Assembly: GCA_900617975.1 (NCBI GenBank)
Contig: UZAE01001139.1
Location: 1 to 15,019 of the forward strand
Direction of reading: 5' to 3'
Origin: Rodentolepis nana
Lineage: Eukaryota > Platyhelminthes > Cestoda > Cyclophyllidea > Hymenolepididae
DNA length: 15,019 nt
Positions 1 to 8,410 of this stretch are shown here, in pieces. The translations under genes were made by a program, and so were the position numbers. Positions within the stretch are counted from its first letter, which is position 1; the number at the start of each line of letters is the position of its first letter. Under the pieces are notes generated by a model. The model worked only from the letters and a program-made list of their open reading frames with translations. It searched no databases and had not been told where the DNA came from.

Positions 1-845
1 ACTTCTAACCGGTAGAACTACTCAAACATTCGGCGCTGAAACAGGCAGTTTATCAAAATGTTTCACCGGCAAAAATCAATGGTTCAAAAACAATCGCAAC
101 AAATTGGCCGCCTTGTCTTGGAAAGGCAAACCCGAAAGTAAAGAAGGGCGTCCAATTGCCATTAATAAACATCGATGGAAATGAAAAGGTAATCTGATTC
201 TGGCAAAATACATACAGCACTGACCGACCTAATTTAAACTTTTAGAACTAATTCCTCACAAACTTTGCTTCAAACATCTAGCTAAATATTTACTTCAGTT
301 TTAAGCATTAACGCATTAACGCGAACATTCACCTCTATTTTCCTTGCAAATATTGCCCACCACATGACACACTGTCCCACACGTAACACATCAAGATATG
401 TCAACTTACCCGGAAATGCAGGACACGAAGTTGTTAGCACACACGAAATCGCAGTCTGATTCTAATGACTTGTCTTCTCTCCACAACTACACGCGCACTC
501 CCCTTGCATTCTCTCTCACCTCCATTTAACCTAAACACCGAATTCCCTAAAAAGTTCCCCTAACCCTAACCCAAGAAATCAGCAGAAATGTCTGGAGAAA
601 CCGTCCATACCACGGTCCAAAATCAAGACAATATAAGCTTTGCTTATGCCTATATCATATGCCCATATTCAGTCAATTGACAGGCTATGAGCCTCCCAAT
701 ATCTCCATTCCCTCTGAGTTCTCTCATTGCACCAAATGAGGGTTTCAAACAGGTGATTATACTCTACGTCGAGGTTAGTGATGATAAATCGTAGTTATAT
801 TAAGAGGGGGGAACTTAAACAACATTGAAAGGAAATACTACTCAC
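1..845. other. Downstream of TAF7 exon 6; no secure gene
   Basis: This is either TAF7 3' UTR/intron or intergenic DNA. I looked on the minus strand for an exon entering at phase 1 and found only short, unconvincing candidates, for example after ATTAG at about 465, which stops after 17 codons. On the plus strand a frame is open from base 2 to a TGA at 182-184 (60 codons, ending INKHRWK) with AATAAA at 164-169, but it has no known motif. A telomere-like CCCTAA patch lies at 558-572. Confidence 0.5.
558..572. repeat. Short telomere-like tract
   Basis: CCCTAACCCTAACCC is two and a half units of the animal telomere repeat (TTAGGG on the minus strand). Another single CCCTAA lies at 545-550. It is too short to be a telomere and is best read as a tiny interstitial patch or chance. 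Confidence 0.5.
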
Positions 846-1029
846 CATTGGCCTCCTGCTGTGCCTGAAGTTGTCGCTGATAACGGTCGGCAATTTCCTG
901 GGGAGTGAGGGCGTTTTCCATGCCAGGATAATCATCAGATTCGTCATCGCCGGCGGACGATTCGGAGTCTGAGAGGAGAAGGGCCGTTTTCATCTGCTCA
1001 TCCTCGGCGCCTTCCGCAACTTTTTCGTA
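846..1029 (-). CDS. TAF7: TAF7 exon 6 (last exon seen, possible alternative end)
   Basis: It is 184 nt long, in at phase 0 and out at phase 1. It encodes YEKVAEGAEDEQMKTALLL, an acidic SDSESSAGDDESDDYP stretch, and a Gln-rich helix-like end (TPQEIADRYQRQLQAQQEAN). The acceptor is CATCATCAG|TAC. The donor G|GTGAGT is strong, but if the intron is retained the frame reads GGT GAG TAG and the protein ends after two more residues (about 401 in total). I found no convincing next exon between 1 and 845. Confidence 0.75.
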
Positions 1030-4000
1030 CTGATGATGTTAGAAAAGAGAGAGAAATTGCAACAAATGGTGAAACAGGTCAAAGGTTTACTGTGGATACA
1101 TTCAATATCCGACTCAGAATAGTGAAGCTCTAGAGAAATAAGACATGACCCTAACTCTCAGCCCAGCTCATGTAAATCAGACAAGAGCAAATTAATGAGT
1201 CGCAGTACCTTTCAAAAGGAGTAAAATATGAAGAGACACTAGTAAGTTAATTTTTAATAATCAGCAAAAATTACTTTAGGCTAGAGTTGCTCTGATTAAC
1301 TGGCAATGAATTAAACCACAACACTAGTTGCCTGTCTTGGAACCTGTTGAGCTTACACAAAGTCAAGCCAGGTGTAATCAACTCAAGCTGACGTTCCCAC
1401 AACACACTGGGAATACTGGTGTCGTCATGGCTCGACCCAAACACTCTTCTCGTCATTGCAATTCAATAAAAATAGGAGAATTAAGAGGGATTCGACTAAC
1501 ATCATCATCCATTTCACTGATATCAGCCGTCTCCATTTGTAAATGAGCGTCATGAAAGAGAGCGGCAGAGGAAAGAGCAGAATTCTCTTTGGCAACGTCT
1601 ACCCCCTCGCTTTCTTCGACATCAGTCTCCTCCTCCTCCTCCTCCGCAGCGCTGCTAGAATTGATTGAACTCGAATTGCTGCTACTGCTGCTGCTGCTCA
1701 CCGCTCCAAAGAGCTCATCAGTAGCCACGTGGTGACGGCGACCATCTTCTAGAACACAAAAAGACACAAGTCAGAGAGCTCATTGATTCTGATGAGAATA
1801 CACTTTAAAAATGTCCTACAAGTAGAGCTTTCTACGGCTTCTAAAATGACTCTCTCTCTCTCTCTCGCAATAATAGCAACTAAATAAGAGTAGGCAGAGT
1901 GTTTACACGCTGAGCTGCCCAGCAGCATTACAATGAACGAGAAGCCGCGTTGGAGACAAAACTGATTGTGGATATTCGCCTGAACTCGGAATGATGTTTT
2001 TCGTAGTTTATGTTGTTTGTTTTTGGTGAGTGCCCGCAAAGGGTGGGACTCTAGTGATAGTTATGGTTGAGGATTAGTTCCACTTTTATTCTAAACACTT
2101 TCCACCATCAAATCGTGGAAATGAGTGAAACATTGTAAACTGACTTGATTCAGCTGAATAATACTAAGAACGTTGTGGTTACGTTCAAGATGTGCCAAGG
2201 CGCAATGACGGAGCAGAAACAAACGAATAGGAATAGGCGCAAAAGCATCGATTGGAAATACAAAAAGAAATATGGAAAGGCGAAGGGACTTACGGCCACC
2301 ACTGACGAGTGCAGGACTCAAGTCCAAAGTGGGACTGGAAATAGAGGATTTCAATCTGGAGCCCTCCTCTTGAACAGCGTCTCCAGAATCAACCTCAAAT
2401 CCACCTCCAGCTCCTGCGGTTGACTGCATCGTTGTCTGCGGGTGTTGCTCAGAAGATGTATCAACCCATGAAATCTCCCAGCTGAAGACAGAATGAAAAG
2501 TAAAATAACTGACTCTGCTTCACGCTTGTTCATAATTAGTTAGTCACATAGACAGTTGTGGCGTGTCTTCCAATCCACTTCTCCTCTCCTCTCCTCCCTT
2601 ACCGATTGACTTATAGACCGTTAGTCGGATTCAATTCCTTGCCTTGCCATTTGGAAGGAAGTAACTCAAAGCATTTAAGCAATTAACAAGACATTGAGAT
2701 TTAAAACCAAACTCAGACAGACTATCAAGATTCCCTTGCCATTGGGAGAGGATGAAAACAAATCTTGAGGACTTCCCGGTGTGCTCCAATTTCTAGGGAG
2801 GGGAAGGGGCGGATCGGGTGAGACCGCGGTAGACGACAATGTCGGCCATTCTTTACGTAAAATTCCCCGATTGAAGTATCGCTTTAAATTAATTGAATTT
2901 TATAGTTAATAACTGCTTTTACCCTTTGTTACTAATGAGACTGTAAAATTTACCCCGAATGTCCACATATGATAAAGTTCTGGGGGGGGGGATTAGTTAG
3001 CTGGATACTTCTATACTTGCAAAACCCAATTAGAAAAGCTCTTCCCAATGCTCATTCTGGCGTCATTGAATTAGTCTGGTAGGAAACCCAAATTCTTATA
3101 TCTTTGTTGACAAGCTGATTCAATCAGAGCGGTTGGGTTGTGCATTGATGGATATTTACCCCATGGCCTAAGACTTATCGCACCACAAACACCACCACAT
3201 GTGAATAATAGTATTAGTGAAACGTACATTTTGTAATGAAGCTATTAAAATCATGCAAATATTTGCCCTGCTGATGGTGACTTCGCTTCCTCCATTTAAA
3301 AGGTCAAATAAACCAGACAAAAATTTCCCCCTCCCTCACACCCCCTCTGAGTTCATAAATGCCAGTGACGCCACCACACGATTTGTCAAATGGGGGAACT
3401 GTTATGAGGAGCGTCGAATTACGCAAACGCAGACAAAAGTACTTCCACTTTTGACAACTATGTATTAAGCGTAACGTAAATAGAGCGTTGATAGTAAGAC
3501 AGGAAAATAGGAAAGCACACACGAGGAAAGCGTTGGGAAGATGGGAATGAGAGCTAAGAAGTAAAGAAGTCAACCCACACTAAAGCACAAAATTTCTCCC
3601 ATAGGGGAAAGTGACTGAAAGTGGTTCAGTTTAAATCAACAATGTTGCGGGGCTACTTCCAATATGCAGACAATATCTGCGCCTTTACAGTCGAACTTTA
3701 ATTAAAAGTAGCATTCCGAAATGCTCAACAATGAATGCCTTATGACTAAAGCGATGTGAATTAATCCTTCGTCTACATAGAAAGCGTTATTTTAAACCGA
3801 AGTCGCCTAAATTGCTAATTGGCTTGTAATTACTAAATACCACGAAGGAAGCTACACACCAACCTCCAAACTTCCGTCTTAGGATGGAAGTAGATGAAAT
3901 AACGAATACTAACACGTTTTCGTCCACGTTGTCAACGTTAATTATTCATTTTTGACGCATGTTCATGGAGGAAATTCATACTTTATGCTTCCCGCTTGCT

Positions 4001-5518
4001 CGATTAGTATGTCGCAAAATTCTTACAGTAATAACTGAGAATAAACTGGATGAAGGTGGTTGAAGTAATTGACTTGCTTCACTGCACTTGTTCAAACGAA
4101 ACTGCAAAAGGCAGATTTTAAAAAATTGAACAATCATATATTGGCTACAAACATATGATACTGTAATTAGACAAGGAAAAAGTATTCCATAGTGATGTTT
4201 CATTAAAAGTTTAATAAATGTGAACTTACGTGACATCATCAGCACGGAGGTCATTTTTCAGCATATTTTTGACTTCCTGTTCGACTTGACTCAAATCTAC
4301 GGCTTTCTTCTTGCGAGTCTTTCTGAAACGACGTCGAAGAGCGTTCTTGAGAGGAGGAGTAATGCCGTGAAGATATTGATACATCCGCGGATCCTTCCTA
4401 CATGTCAGGAGGCAATAGCAAACAAGATGAGAGAGAGAACAAAGTCATTACACCAAAAATATTGATCTGAAGTGAGATCATCTTGCAGAGCAAAGTTGAT
4501 ACAAATTCGCTACCTCAGACAGATCATCGTTTGTTTTTCTAACATGACACAATAATGCTCATTGTTTTTTTTTGTAAGCAAAAAACTCAATTCCATTGAT
4601 CTCTGATAGGAAACCAACAATATCTAGTCAGTCACTATACATATAAGCATTTTTTTAAAAAAAGAAAGAAAAAGGAACTGACTCATTGACAGTAGGCACG
4701 GAGGGTGGTTGTGTAGAGGCCCCCCCACATGCCGAATCTTTAGGGGGGACGTAGGCAGCGGAGCCGCGAATGGGAGCGATGCCATCATCACCCTGAGTGC
4801 ATATTATTATCTGAGAGATGCTGGCTGTTTGATAGAAGTTCTTCCTGTCCGTCGTCTTCTGTGACTCGATAATGCACGGAAGATCCATTATTCGACCTTG
4901 GTACACCTGCCCATTGTAGCGAACTATGCAATGCCGATGATCCTGCTTTAACTCCAATGTAAAGTTGTCCTACACACAAAAACAAGAGGAGAGCTGCCAC
5001 TTTAACTGTGCATAAACAATTAACTTGAGTCATCTGCGACATTACAATCAAATCGATAGTACTTAAGACAAGTTATTTACTTCTCATAACCACTAATTAG
5101 CCTTTCTTGTTCTAAAAGGAATTAAATCAGTTTTTAGAGTTGGATCGAGAGACATTGATTGCTTCTCTAATGGTCTTACGTATCTAGGTGTGAGATCAGC
5201 AATACTATAATCGATAATCCACTGCCCGGGTACTGAAGTGAATAGTTTGCTCGAGTAAATCATGGACATTCAACAAGGCTTCCTAATAAGAATCACTAAA
5301 TTAAAGTAAACCATACCGTCAAGCTAACAAAGTTAAATGTAATAGAATCTATAATATTGATTGATTTTGAGCAAAATTGGAGATGAGTGGCTTACTCTAA
5401 AGGCAACTCCAAGATCAATGTCTTCGGCGAGATACCGGGCAGCATCCTCAGGCATACGAAGAATAAACTGCTGTTCAAGATCAAATTCTTTTTCATCCCT
5501 CGACTTTGATGAAGACAT
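846..5518 (-). CDS. TAF7: TAF7, TFIID subunit 7 (gene span, six exons, 3' end open)
   Basis: TAF7 is a subunit of the general transcription factor TFIID; in animals it pairs with TAF1 and restrains its activity until initiation. I assembled six minus-strand exons: 5518-5396, 4969-4683, 4397-4230, 2481-2294, 1748-1501 and 1029-846. Every intron is GT-AG and the phases chain (0, 2, 2, 1, 0), giving about 399 residues. The TAFII55 N-terminal domain covers about residues 13-200, with LEQQFILRMP (human LESQFILRLP), MDLPCIIES (human LVDLPCVMES) and the basic HGITPPLKNALRRRFRKT block (human HGITLPLKNVRKRRFRKT). The remainder is acidic and serine-rich, as in the family. Human TAF7 is 349 residues, so this one is longer. 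The C-terminal coiled coil expected from the human protein is not evident, so the gene may run off the left edge. It lies 140 bp behind KDM8 on the same strand. Identity is secure; the last exon is not. Confidence 0.93.
1030..1500 (-). other. TAF7 intron 5
   Basis: A 471-bp intron: donor GAT|GTTAGT at 1500, acceptor CATCATCAG at 1030. Short open frames on both strands look like chance. No other feature seen. Confidence 0.75.
1501..1748 (-). CDS. TAF7: TAF7 exon 5 (Ser and Glu homopolymer tracts)
   Basis: This exon has 248 nt, entering at phase 1 and leaving at phase 0. It encodes residues about 256-338. After DGRRHHVATDELFGAV come a serine run broken by single Asn/Ile residues and a six-Glu tract, then an acidic region ending DISEMDDD. 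The Ser tract derives from GCT/GCA-like triplets and the Glu tract from a CTC triplet run on the plus strand (about 1627-1700), so both are prone to length change. The acceptor is TGTTCTAG|AA and the donor is GAT|GTTAGT. Serine-rich acidic linkers are normal in this half of TAF7. Confidence 0.85.
1749..2293 (-). other. TAF7 intron 4 with CT microsatellite
   Basis: A 545-bp intron: donor GTAAGT at 2293, acceptor TTCTAG at 1749. It contains a pure CT/TC dinucleotide run at about 1850-1866, which reads as GA repeats in the transcript. Nothing else stands out. Confidence 0.75.
2294..2481 (-). CDS. TAF7: TAF7 exon 4
   Basis: There are 188 nt, in at phase 2 and out at phase 1. It starts with the conserved WEI that closes the N-terminal domain, then runs into low-complexity sequence (TTMQSTAGAGGGFEVDSG, SSPTLDLSPALVSGG). 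The acceptor is CTGTCTTCAG|C and the donor is GGCC|GTAAGT. Beyond WEI the sequence is not conserved, so the assignment rests on splice sites, phase and continuity. Confidence 0.85.
2482..4229 (-). other. TAF7 intron 3 (1.75 kb)
   Basis: Donor AC|GTAAGT at 4229, acceptor CTGTCTTCAG at 2482. It contains a CTCCT-type pentamer run (2581-2598) and a ten-base G homopolymer (2982-2991). Open frames at 3217-3468 (plus) and 3304-3573 (minus) lack homology, splice context and coding composition. I see no nested gene. Confidence 0.7.
4230..4397 (-). CDS. TAF7: TAF7 exon 3 (basic conserved block)
   Basis: This exon is 168 nt long and has phase 2 at both ends. It encodes residues about 137-193, with HGITPPLKNALRRRFRKT and KKKAVDLSQVEQEVKNML, the best conserved block of the TAF7 family (human FRKTAKKKYIESPDVEKEVK). 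The acceptor is CATGTAG|GAAGG and the donor is AC|GTAAGT. The splice joins ..DDV-T to WEI, matching human STRWEI. Confidence 0.93.
4683..4969 (-). CDS. TAF7: TAF7 exon 2 (core of TAFII55 N-terminal domain)
   Basis: It has 287 nt, entering in phase 0 and leaving in phase 2. The translation starts DNFTLELKQDHRHCIVRYNG and includes GRIMDLPCIIESQKTTDRK and FYQTASISQ, which align with the TAF7 beta-rich core (human SKLVDLPCVMESLKTIDKKT and FYKTADICQ). The acceptor is GTGTGTAG|GAC. The donor is a less usual GA|GTCAGT; it is chosen because it is the only nearby GT that gives phase 2, which the next exon requires. The end of the exon (PPKDSACGGASTQPPSVPTV) is a lineage-specific linker. Confidence 0.9.
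4970..5395 (-). other. TAF7 intron 1
   Basis: A 426-bp intron: donor AGA|GTAAGC at 5395, acceptor TGTGTGTAG at 4970. It is phase 0. No further signal seen. Confidence 0.8.
5396..5518 (-). CDS. TAF7: TAF7 exon 1 (start codon)
   Basis: This exon encodes 41 residues, beginning MSSSKSRDEKEF and ending DLGVAFR, in phase 0. The LEQQFILRMP stretch matches the start of the TAF7 N-terminal domain. The donor is AGA|GTAAGC. The ATG at 5518-5516 is the only sensible start because it immediately follows a 3' splice site (T-rich tract, then CTTAG|ATG). That means the exon has no 5' UTR of its own and must be joined to an upstream leader, either trans-spliced or from an upstream non-coding exon. Confidence 0.92.
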
Positions 5519-5658
5519 CTAAGATAAAAAAAAGCCAATACATCCATAGCAAAGCAGAAAGAAAAGACATTGAAAAACCCACTCAATCAACCAAAAGCAG
5601 AAGTCTTGTACAAAAAGAACATGTATTGTAAAAATAATACAAAAAATATGAGCCAATC
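5519..5658 (-). promoter_or_regulatory. Short KDM8-TAF7 spacer with trans-splice-like acceptor
   Basis: Exactly 140 bp lie between the KDM8 stop codon and the TAF7 ATG. On the minus strand the spacer is U-rich and contains neither AATAAA nor ATTAAA. It ends in eight Ts followed by ATCTTAG, then ATG. This is a strong 3' splice site with no matching donor obvious in the spacer. In flatworms and nematodes, such gaps separate genes of polycistronic units whose downstream message receives a spliced leader. That interpretation is inference; cis-splicing from an upstream non-coding exon is the alternative. Confidence 0.6.
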
Positions 5659-6948
5659 TTATACGTTGTAGAATTCGGGCCAAAGGGGGATGAAGGAAGC
5701 ATCAACAGACCACCAAAAGTTCATTGAAATGCTGGTTGTCAACGAGCGAACGTAATGCCAAGCCCGAGGAGGAATGAAGAGCATTTCTCCTGCAGCTAAC
5801 ACACCGTGGTAACCACGAGCATTTTTGAATTTTGGAAATTTGCTGAAATCGGGATGTAAACTAGCAACATCTATTTGGGAGGTGTTTTTGAGCATGGAAT
5901 TTTCCATATGAGGATAAATTAACTCTGTTTGATTCGCAGTGTATAACTTAACATATTTTTTGCCAATCAACTGGCAGAGGACGTTGGATCGATCGCTGTC
6001 ATGATGAAGTGGTGAAATGGTGTTACGAGGGCCAACCCAAATATTGCTATCAATTATAGTTTCCGAAGAATCGTCTTCAGGTGCTCCAGTAAAACAGTAA
6101 TCAGGAATATCAACATCATCACCAAGTTCCGGTATTTGAAGGAGAATTTGGTGTTGAGCGAGATAACCTGGCTTTTGGTCATCCTTATGATGAAGAATGA
6201 AAGTTTTAAAGAACTCATTAATAGTTAATAGACACTGACCCCAGGATTCGTCGGTGTAGGCTGAGCCGACTTCGATTGGAACAGTACGGTGGCCAGCAAT
6301 TTTAGACCAATAGGCTGGAGACCAATATCGATCAGAAGACTCATTGCATGCTGGCCAGTGGTCCATTGCACCTGTCACAATGACAGGTATTCCTTGTTTG
6401 AGGATCTCTGTAAACTCCTCAAGAGATGGCCGATGAACACGTTTCAATTCAGAAATAATCTCCCCGGAAAAAGTTAGCGATGACAGCTCTGGAGATGGCG
6501 TATTGATATCAGAATATTTATTTGGAAAGGCTTCGGATGGAAAGGATTTAAACAAGAATGCGTTCGCTAATGTTGCAAAACGGGTTAAAATTTGATGAAT
6601 TTCGTCTGAATGACCCATGATGAGAGCGTCATCAAGCTGCCACATAACAAATTTCATATCGCAGATCCCACCGACCTGAGTAGAATGCAAAATTGAAACA
6701 ACGGAAGCTAAACGCAAAAGAGCATAAGCCTCACGCCAAAAAGCGGGAACGTCACGCCAAAGACCTACATTTAATCTTTCTCTAACATACTCAATAATTT
6801 CATAGAAATCAGAAGTATTTGTTTCCAATGAAGTCATGCAGGCCCGCGCAAAGATTTCATCAGTTGTTTTAGGTAAGCTTTCAAGGAATTTATGAAGTTG
6901 GCGATGTATTTCCCTGGATTCATTAAACAAATCAGATAAGTCGGCCAT
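5659..6948 (-). CDS. KDM8: KDM8/JMJD5-like JmjC oxygenase
   Basis: This single-exon gene encodes a 429-residue Fe(II)/2-oxoglutarate oxygenase of the JMJD5 family (human protein about 416 residues). Human JMJD5 is reported as an arginyl hydroxylase and has been linked to H3K36 demethylation and histone-tail cleavage. Residues 1-160 form a helical N-terminal region. The JmjC part starts near HRPSLEEFTEILKQGIPVIV (172-191). GYLAQHQIL (261-269; Tyr262 is the likely 2-oxoglutarate contact) and IPDYCF (281-286) match human closely. The iron ligands are His315 and Asp317 in SPLHHD and His398 in WHYV. KKYVKLY, YPH, LKNTSQIDV and MNFWWS are also family signatures. About 15 residues extend past FWWS. 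I chose ATG 6948 because an in-frame extension upstream runs into a 61-bp intron and has no ATG. Identity is very secure; the exact substrate is not. Confidence 0.95.
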   Translation of the reverse strand: MADLSDLFNESREIHRQLHKFLESLPKTTDEIFARACMTSLETNTSDFYEIIEYVRERLNVGLWRDVPAFWREAYALLRLASVVSILHSTQVGGICDMKFVMWQLDDALIMGHSDEIHQILTRFATLANAFLFKSFPSEAFPNKYSDINTPSPELSSLTFSGEIISELKRVHRPSLEEFTEILKQGIPVIVTGAMDHWPACNESSDRYWSPAYWSKIAGHRTVPIEVGSAYTDESWGQCLLTINEFFKTFILHHKDDQKPGYLAQHQILLQIPELGDDVDIPDYCFTGAPEDDSSETIIDSNIWVGPRNTISPLHHDSDRSNVLCQLIGKKYVKLYTANQTELIYPHMENSMLKNTSQIDVASLHPDFSKFPKFKNARGYHGVLAAGEMLFIPPRAWHYVRSLTTSISMNFWWSVDASFIPLWPEFYNV

Positions 6949-6968
6949 GTGATGGTTGGAAAAGCCTA

Positions 6969-6986
6969 TTAAAGCATTAGATGCAT
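6969..6986 (-). promoter_or_regulatory. Five-codon upstream ORF before KDM8
   Basis: The first ATG after the 7011 acceptor opens ATG CAT CTA ATG CTT TAA (MHLML, with a second in-frame ATG) and closes 20 nt before the KDM8 start. It would be present in the mRNA if the 7011 acceptor is used and absent if the weak acceptor at 6966 is used. Whether it affects translation is unknown. Confidence 0.4.
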
Positions 6987-7010
6987 TAAGAAAAACGTGA
7001 AAACTTATAT

Positions 7011-7071
7011 CTGTAAAATAACAACAACAAAAATAATAACAATTAATACATGGTCGAACCAACACACATAC
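7011..7071 (-). other. 61-bp intron in the KDM8 5' leader
   Basis: The donor CTCTG|GTATGT (GT at 7071-7070) and the acceptor TTATTTTACAG|ATATAAG (AG at 7012-7011) enclose a pyrimidine-rich 61-bp segment. If spliced, the leader continues into a non-coding exon starting at 7072 and running towards higher coordinates. The TTTTACAG could instead be used as a trans-splice acceptor. A weaker acceptor, TTTAATAG|GC at 6966, lies 17 nt from the start codon. Confidence 0.5.
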
Positions 7072-7072
7072 C

Positions 7073-8410
7073 AGAGAGTGACCACTTAGGCCTACTTGAA
7101 TAACCTTCTAGTAGACGATTAAAACAATTTTGCTGTTAGTTGAGTTTTCAAAAAAGTTTCAAATGGTAGCAAAATATCTCATCTAATTATATTTAATTTT
7201 TAATTATAAACAATCTATTTTTAATGATTTTACAAATTTCTTTTCGAATTTTATTGTTTAAAATTAAATTTTGTGGGAAAATCTATAACGGATTGCCTAT
7301 CAAATGTGCCTTGAAATATTGTAAATAATCTTCATGACCATATATGTAAGTATAGAAATTCTCTCAAAACTAGACAAGCTTCTTCATTGTTGTAGGAAAA
7401 ATAGACGTATAGCTAGAGTGCGTTTGCTGTAATTATACACATGAATAATAACCAAATACATTTTAAATGATATTGGAATATTAATGGCTAATTAGCTGAG
7501 CGTCTTCTACAGATGGGGTTGTTTCTTCCATAATGATGGAATGTGATGAGAGTGATCGGTTCACTAATGTTAGATTTCGTACTACACATGACCATATTTC
7601 AGGAACTAAATATCTTCCCATTTATATTAATTACTAGTGGTACAGTTTTATACAATGAGGGTTTATTTTTTACAGTTTAGGCATTTATACATATATATGA
7701 ACTTATCTTATCGGTCAAAAATCGATATCTCAATTTGCATGGTCCATTGTTTCGCTAAAATTAATTAATCTGACTATAAAAAATTAACTAGTCTCCCATG
7801 TCTGTGGTTGAGGTGTATTGGAACACGGAAAATTGATGAAACTCAATGGTCTACCTGGCAAAATACCTTAGCATGAAATAGCTTCCCAAATTAGGTAAGT
7901 TGCCTCAATGATGTAGCGTAATTGCATCTATTAAGGCTGTTATAATTATGTGGTATGTTTTCAGGAAAGCTTAATTATTAAATATGATTTTGAATACCTT
8001 TGCTCTGTAAGGATTATTGATTGATGGGTTTCGGCACCCGTGGCCTCATCTGTTCCCTAACACGATCAATATTAAGACCGCAAATTCCATTATGTATTGG
8101 CGAGCATGAGATTGTGTTTTCTTATCTCTAATTTTTAGGTTAATTACATATTTATTTTACAATTAGCGCGAACTCCACTAACCTTAAGCTCGTTTTAGTT
8201 TCTTAAAATAAAATTTATGTTTGAATAGGCCACGTTAACTGGCTAAAATCCACATATTAACCATATTGCAAGAAATGGAATAATTCCTCCCTATGTGCTT
8301 AAAAAGCTACGCATAAAACAATTTGGGATGAAATTTAAGCGAAAACATGTATGAGTCTGTGTAGTTAGTTTAATATATCACAAATGAAACATAAGATATA
8401 TGAGTAGGTT
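7073..8410. other. Intergenic between F-box gene 3' end and KDM8
   Basis: About 1.3 kb of very AT-rich DNA. It should hold the 3' UTR of the F-box gene at the right end, the KDM8 promoter and its first non-coding exon at the left end. I could not place a TATA box or transcription start, and no ORF or repeat stands out. Confidence 0.5.
8369..8374 (-). promoter_or_regulatory. Candidate poly(A) signal ATTAAA of the F-box gene
   Basis: On the minus strand ATTAAA lies about 40 nt past the F-box gene stop codon. A canonical AATAAA occurs further on at 8151-8156. Either could end the transcript; both are chance-prone in AT-rich DNA. Confidence 0.35.

Noticed and set aside
63..150. Homeodomain-like string (QWFKNNRNK) in the plus-strand edge frame
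   Set aside because: Only the WF and NxRxK spacing is reminiscent; the residues before it do not form a homeodomain.
2982..2991. Ten-base G run
   Set aside because: A lone homopolymer in an intron; likely slippage or sequencing uncertainty, with no G-quadruplex pattern around it.
3217..3468. Plus-strand 83-codon open frame inside TAF7 intron 3
   Set aside because: No recognisable domain, no splice or promoter context, and intron-like composition.
6289..6477. Plus-strand open frame opposite KDM8
   Set aside because: It is the antisense shadow of the conserved KDM8 coding sequence.
6949..7065. 39-residue N-terminal extension of KDM8 (Cys/Tyr-rich)
   Set aside because: It has no in-frame ATG, would include the 61-bp intron, and is unlike the family N-terminus; the ATG at 6948 is a better start.
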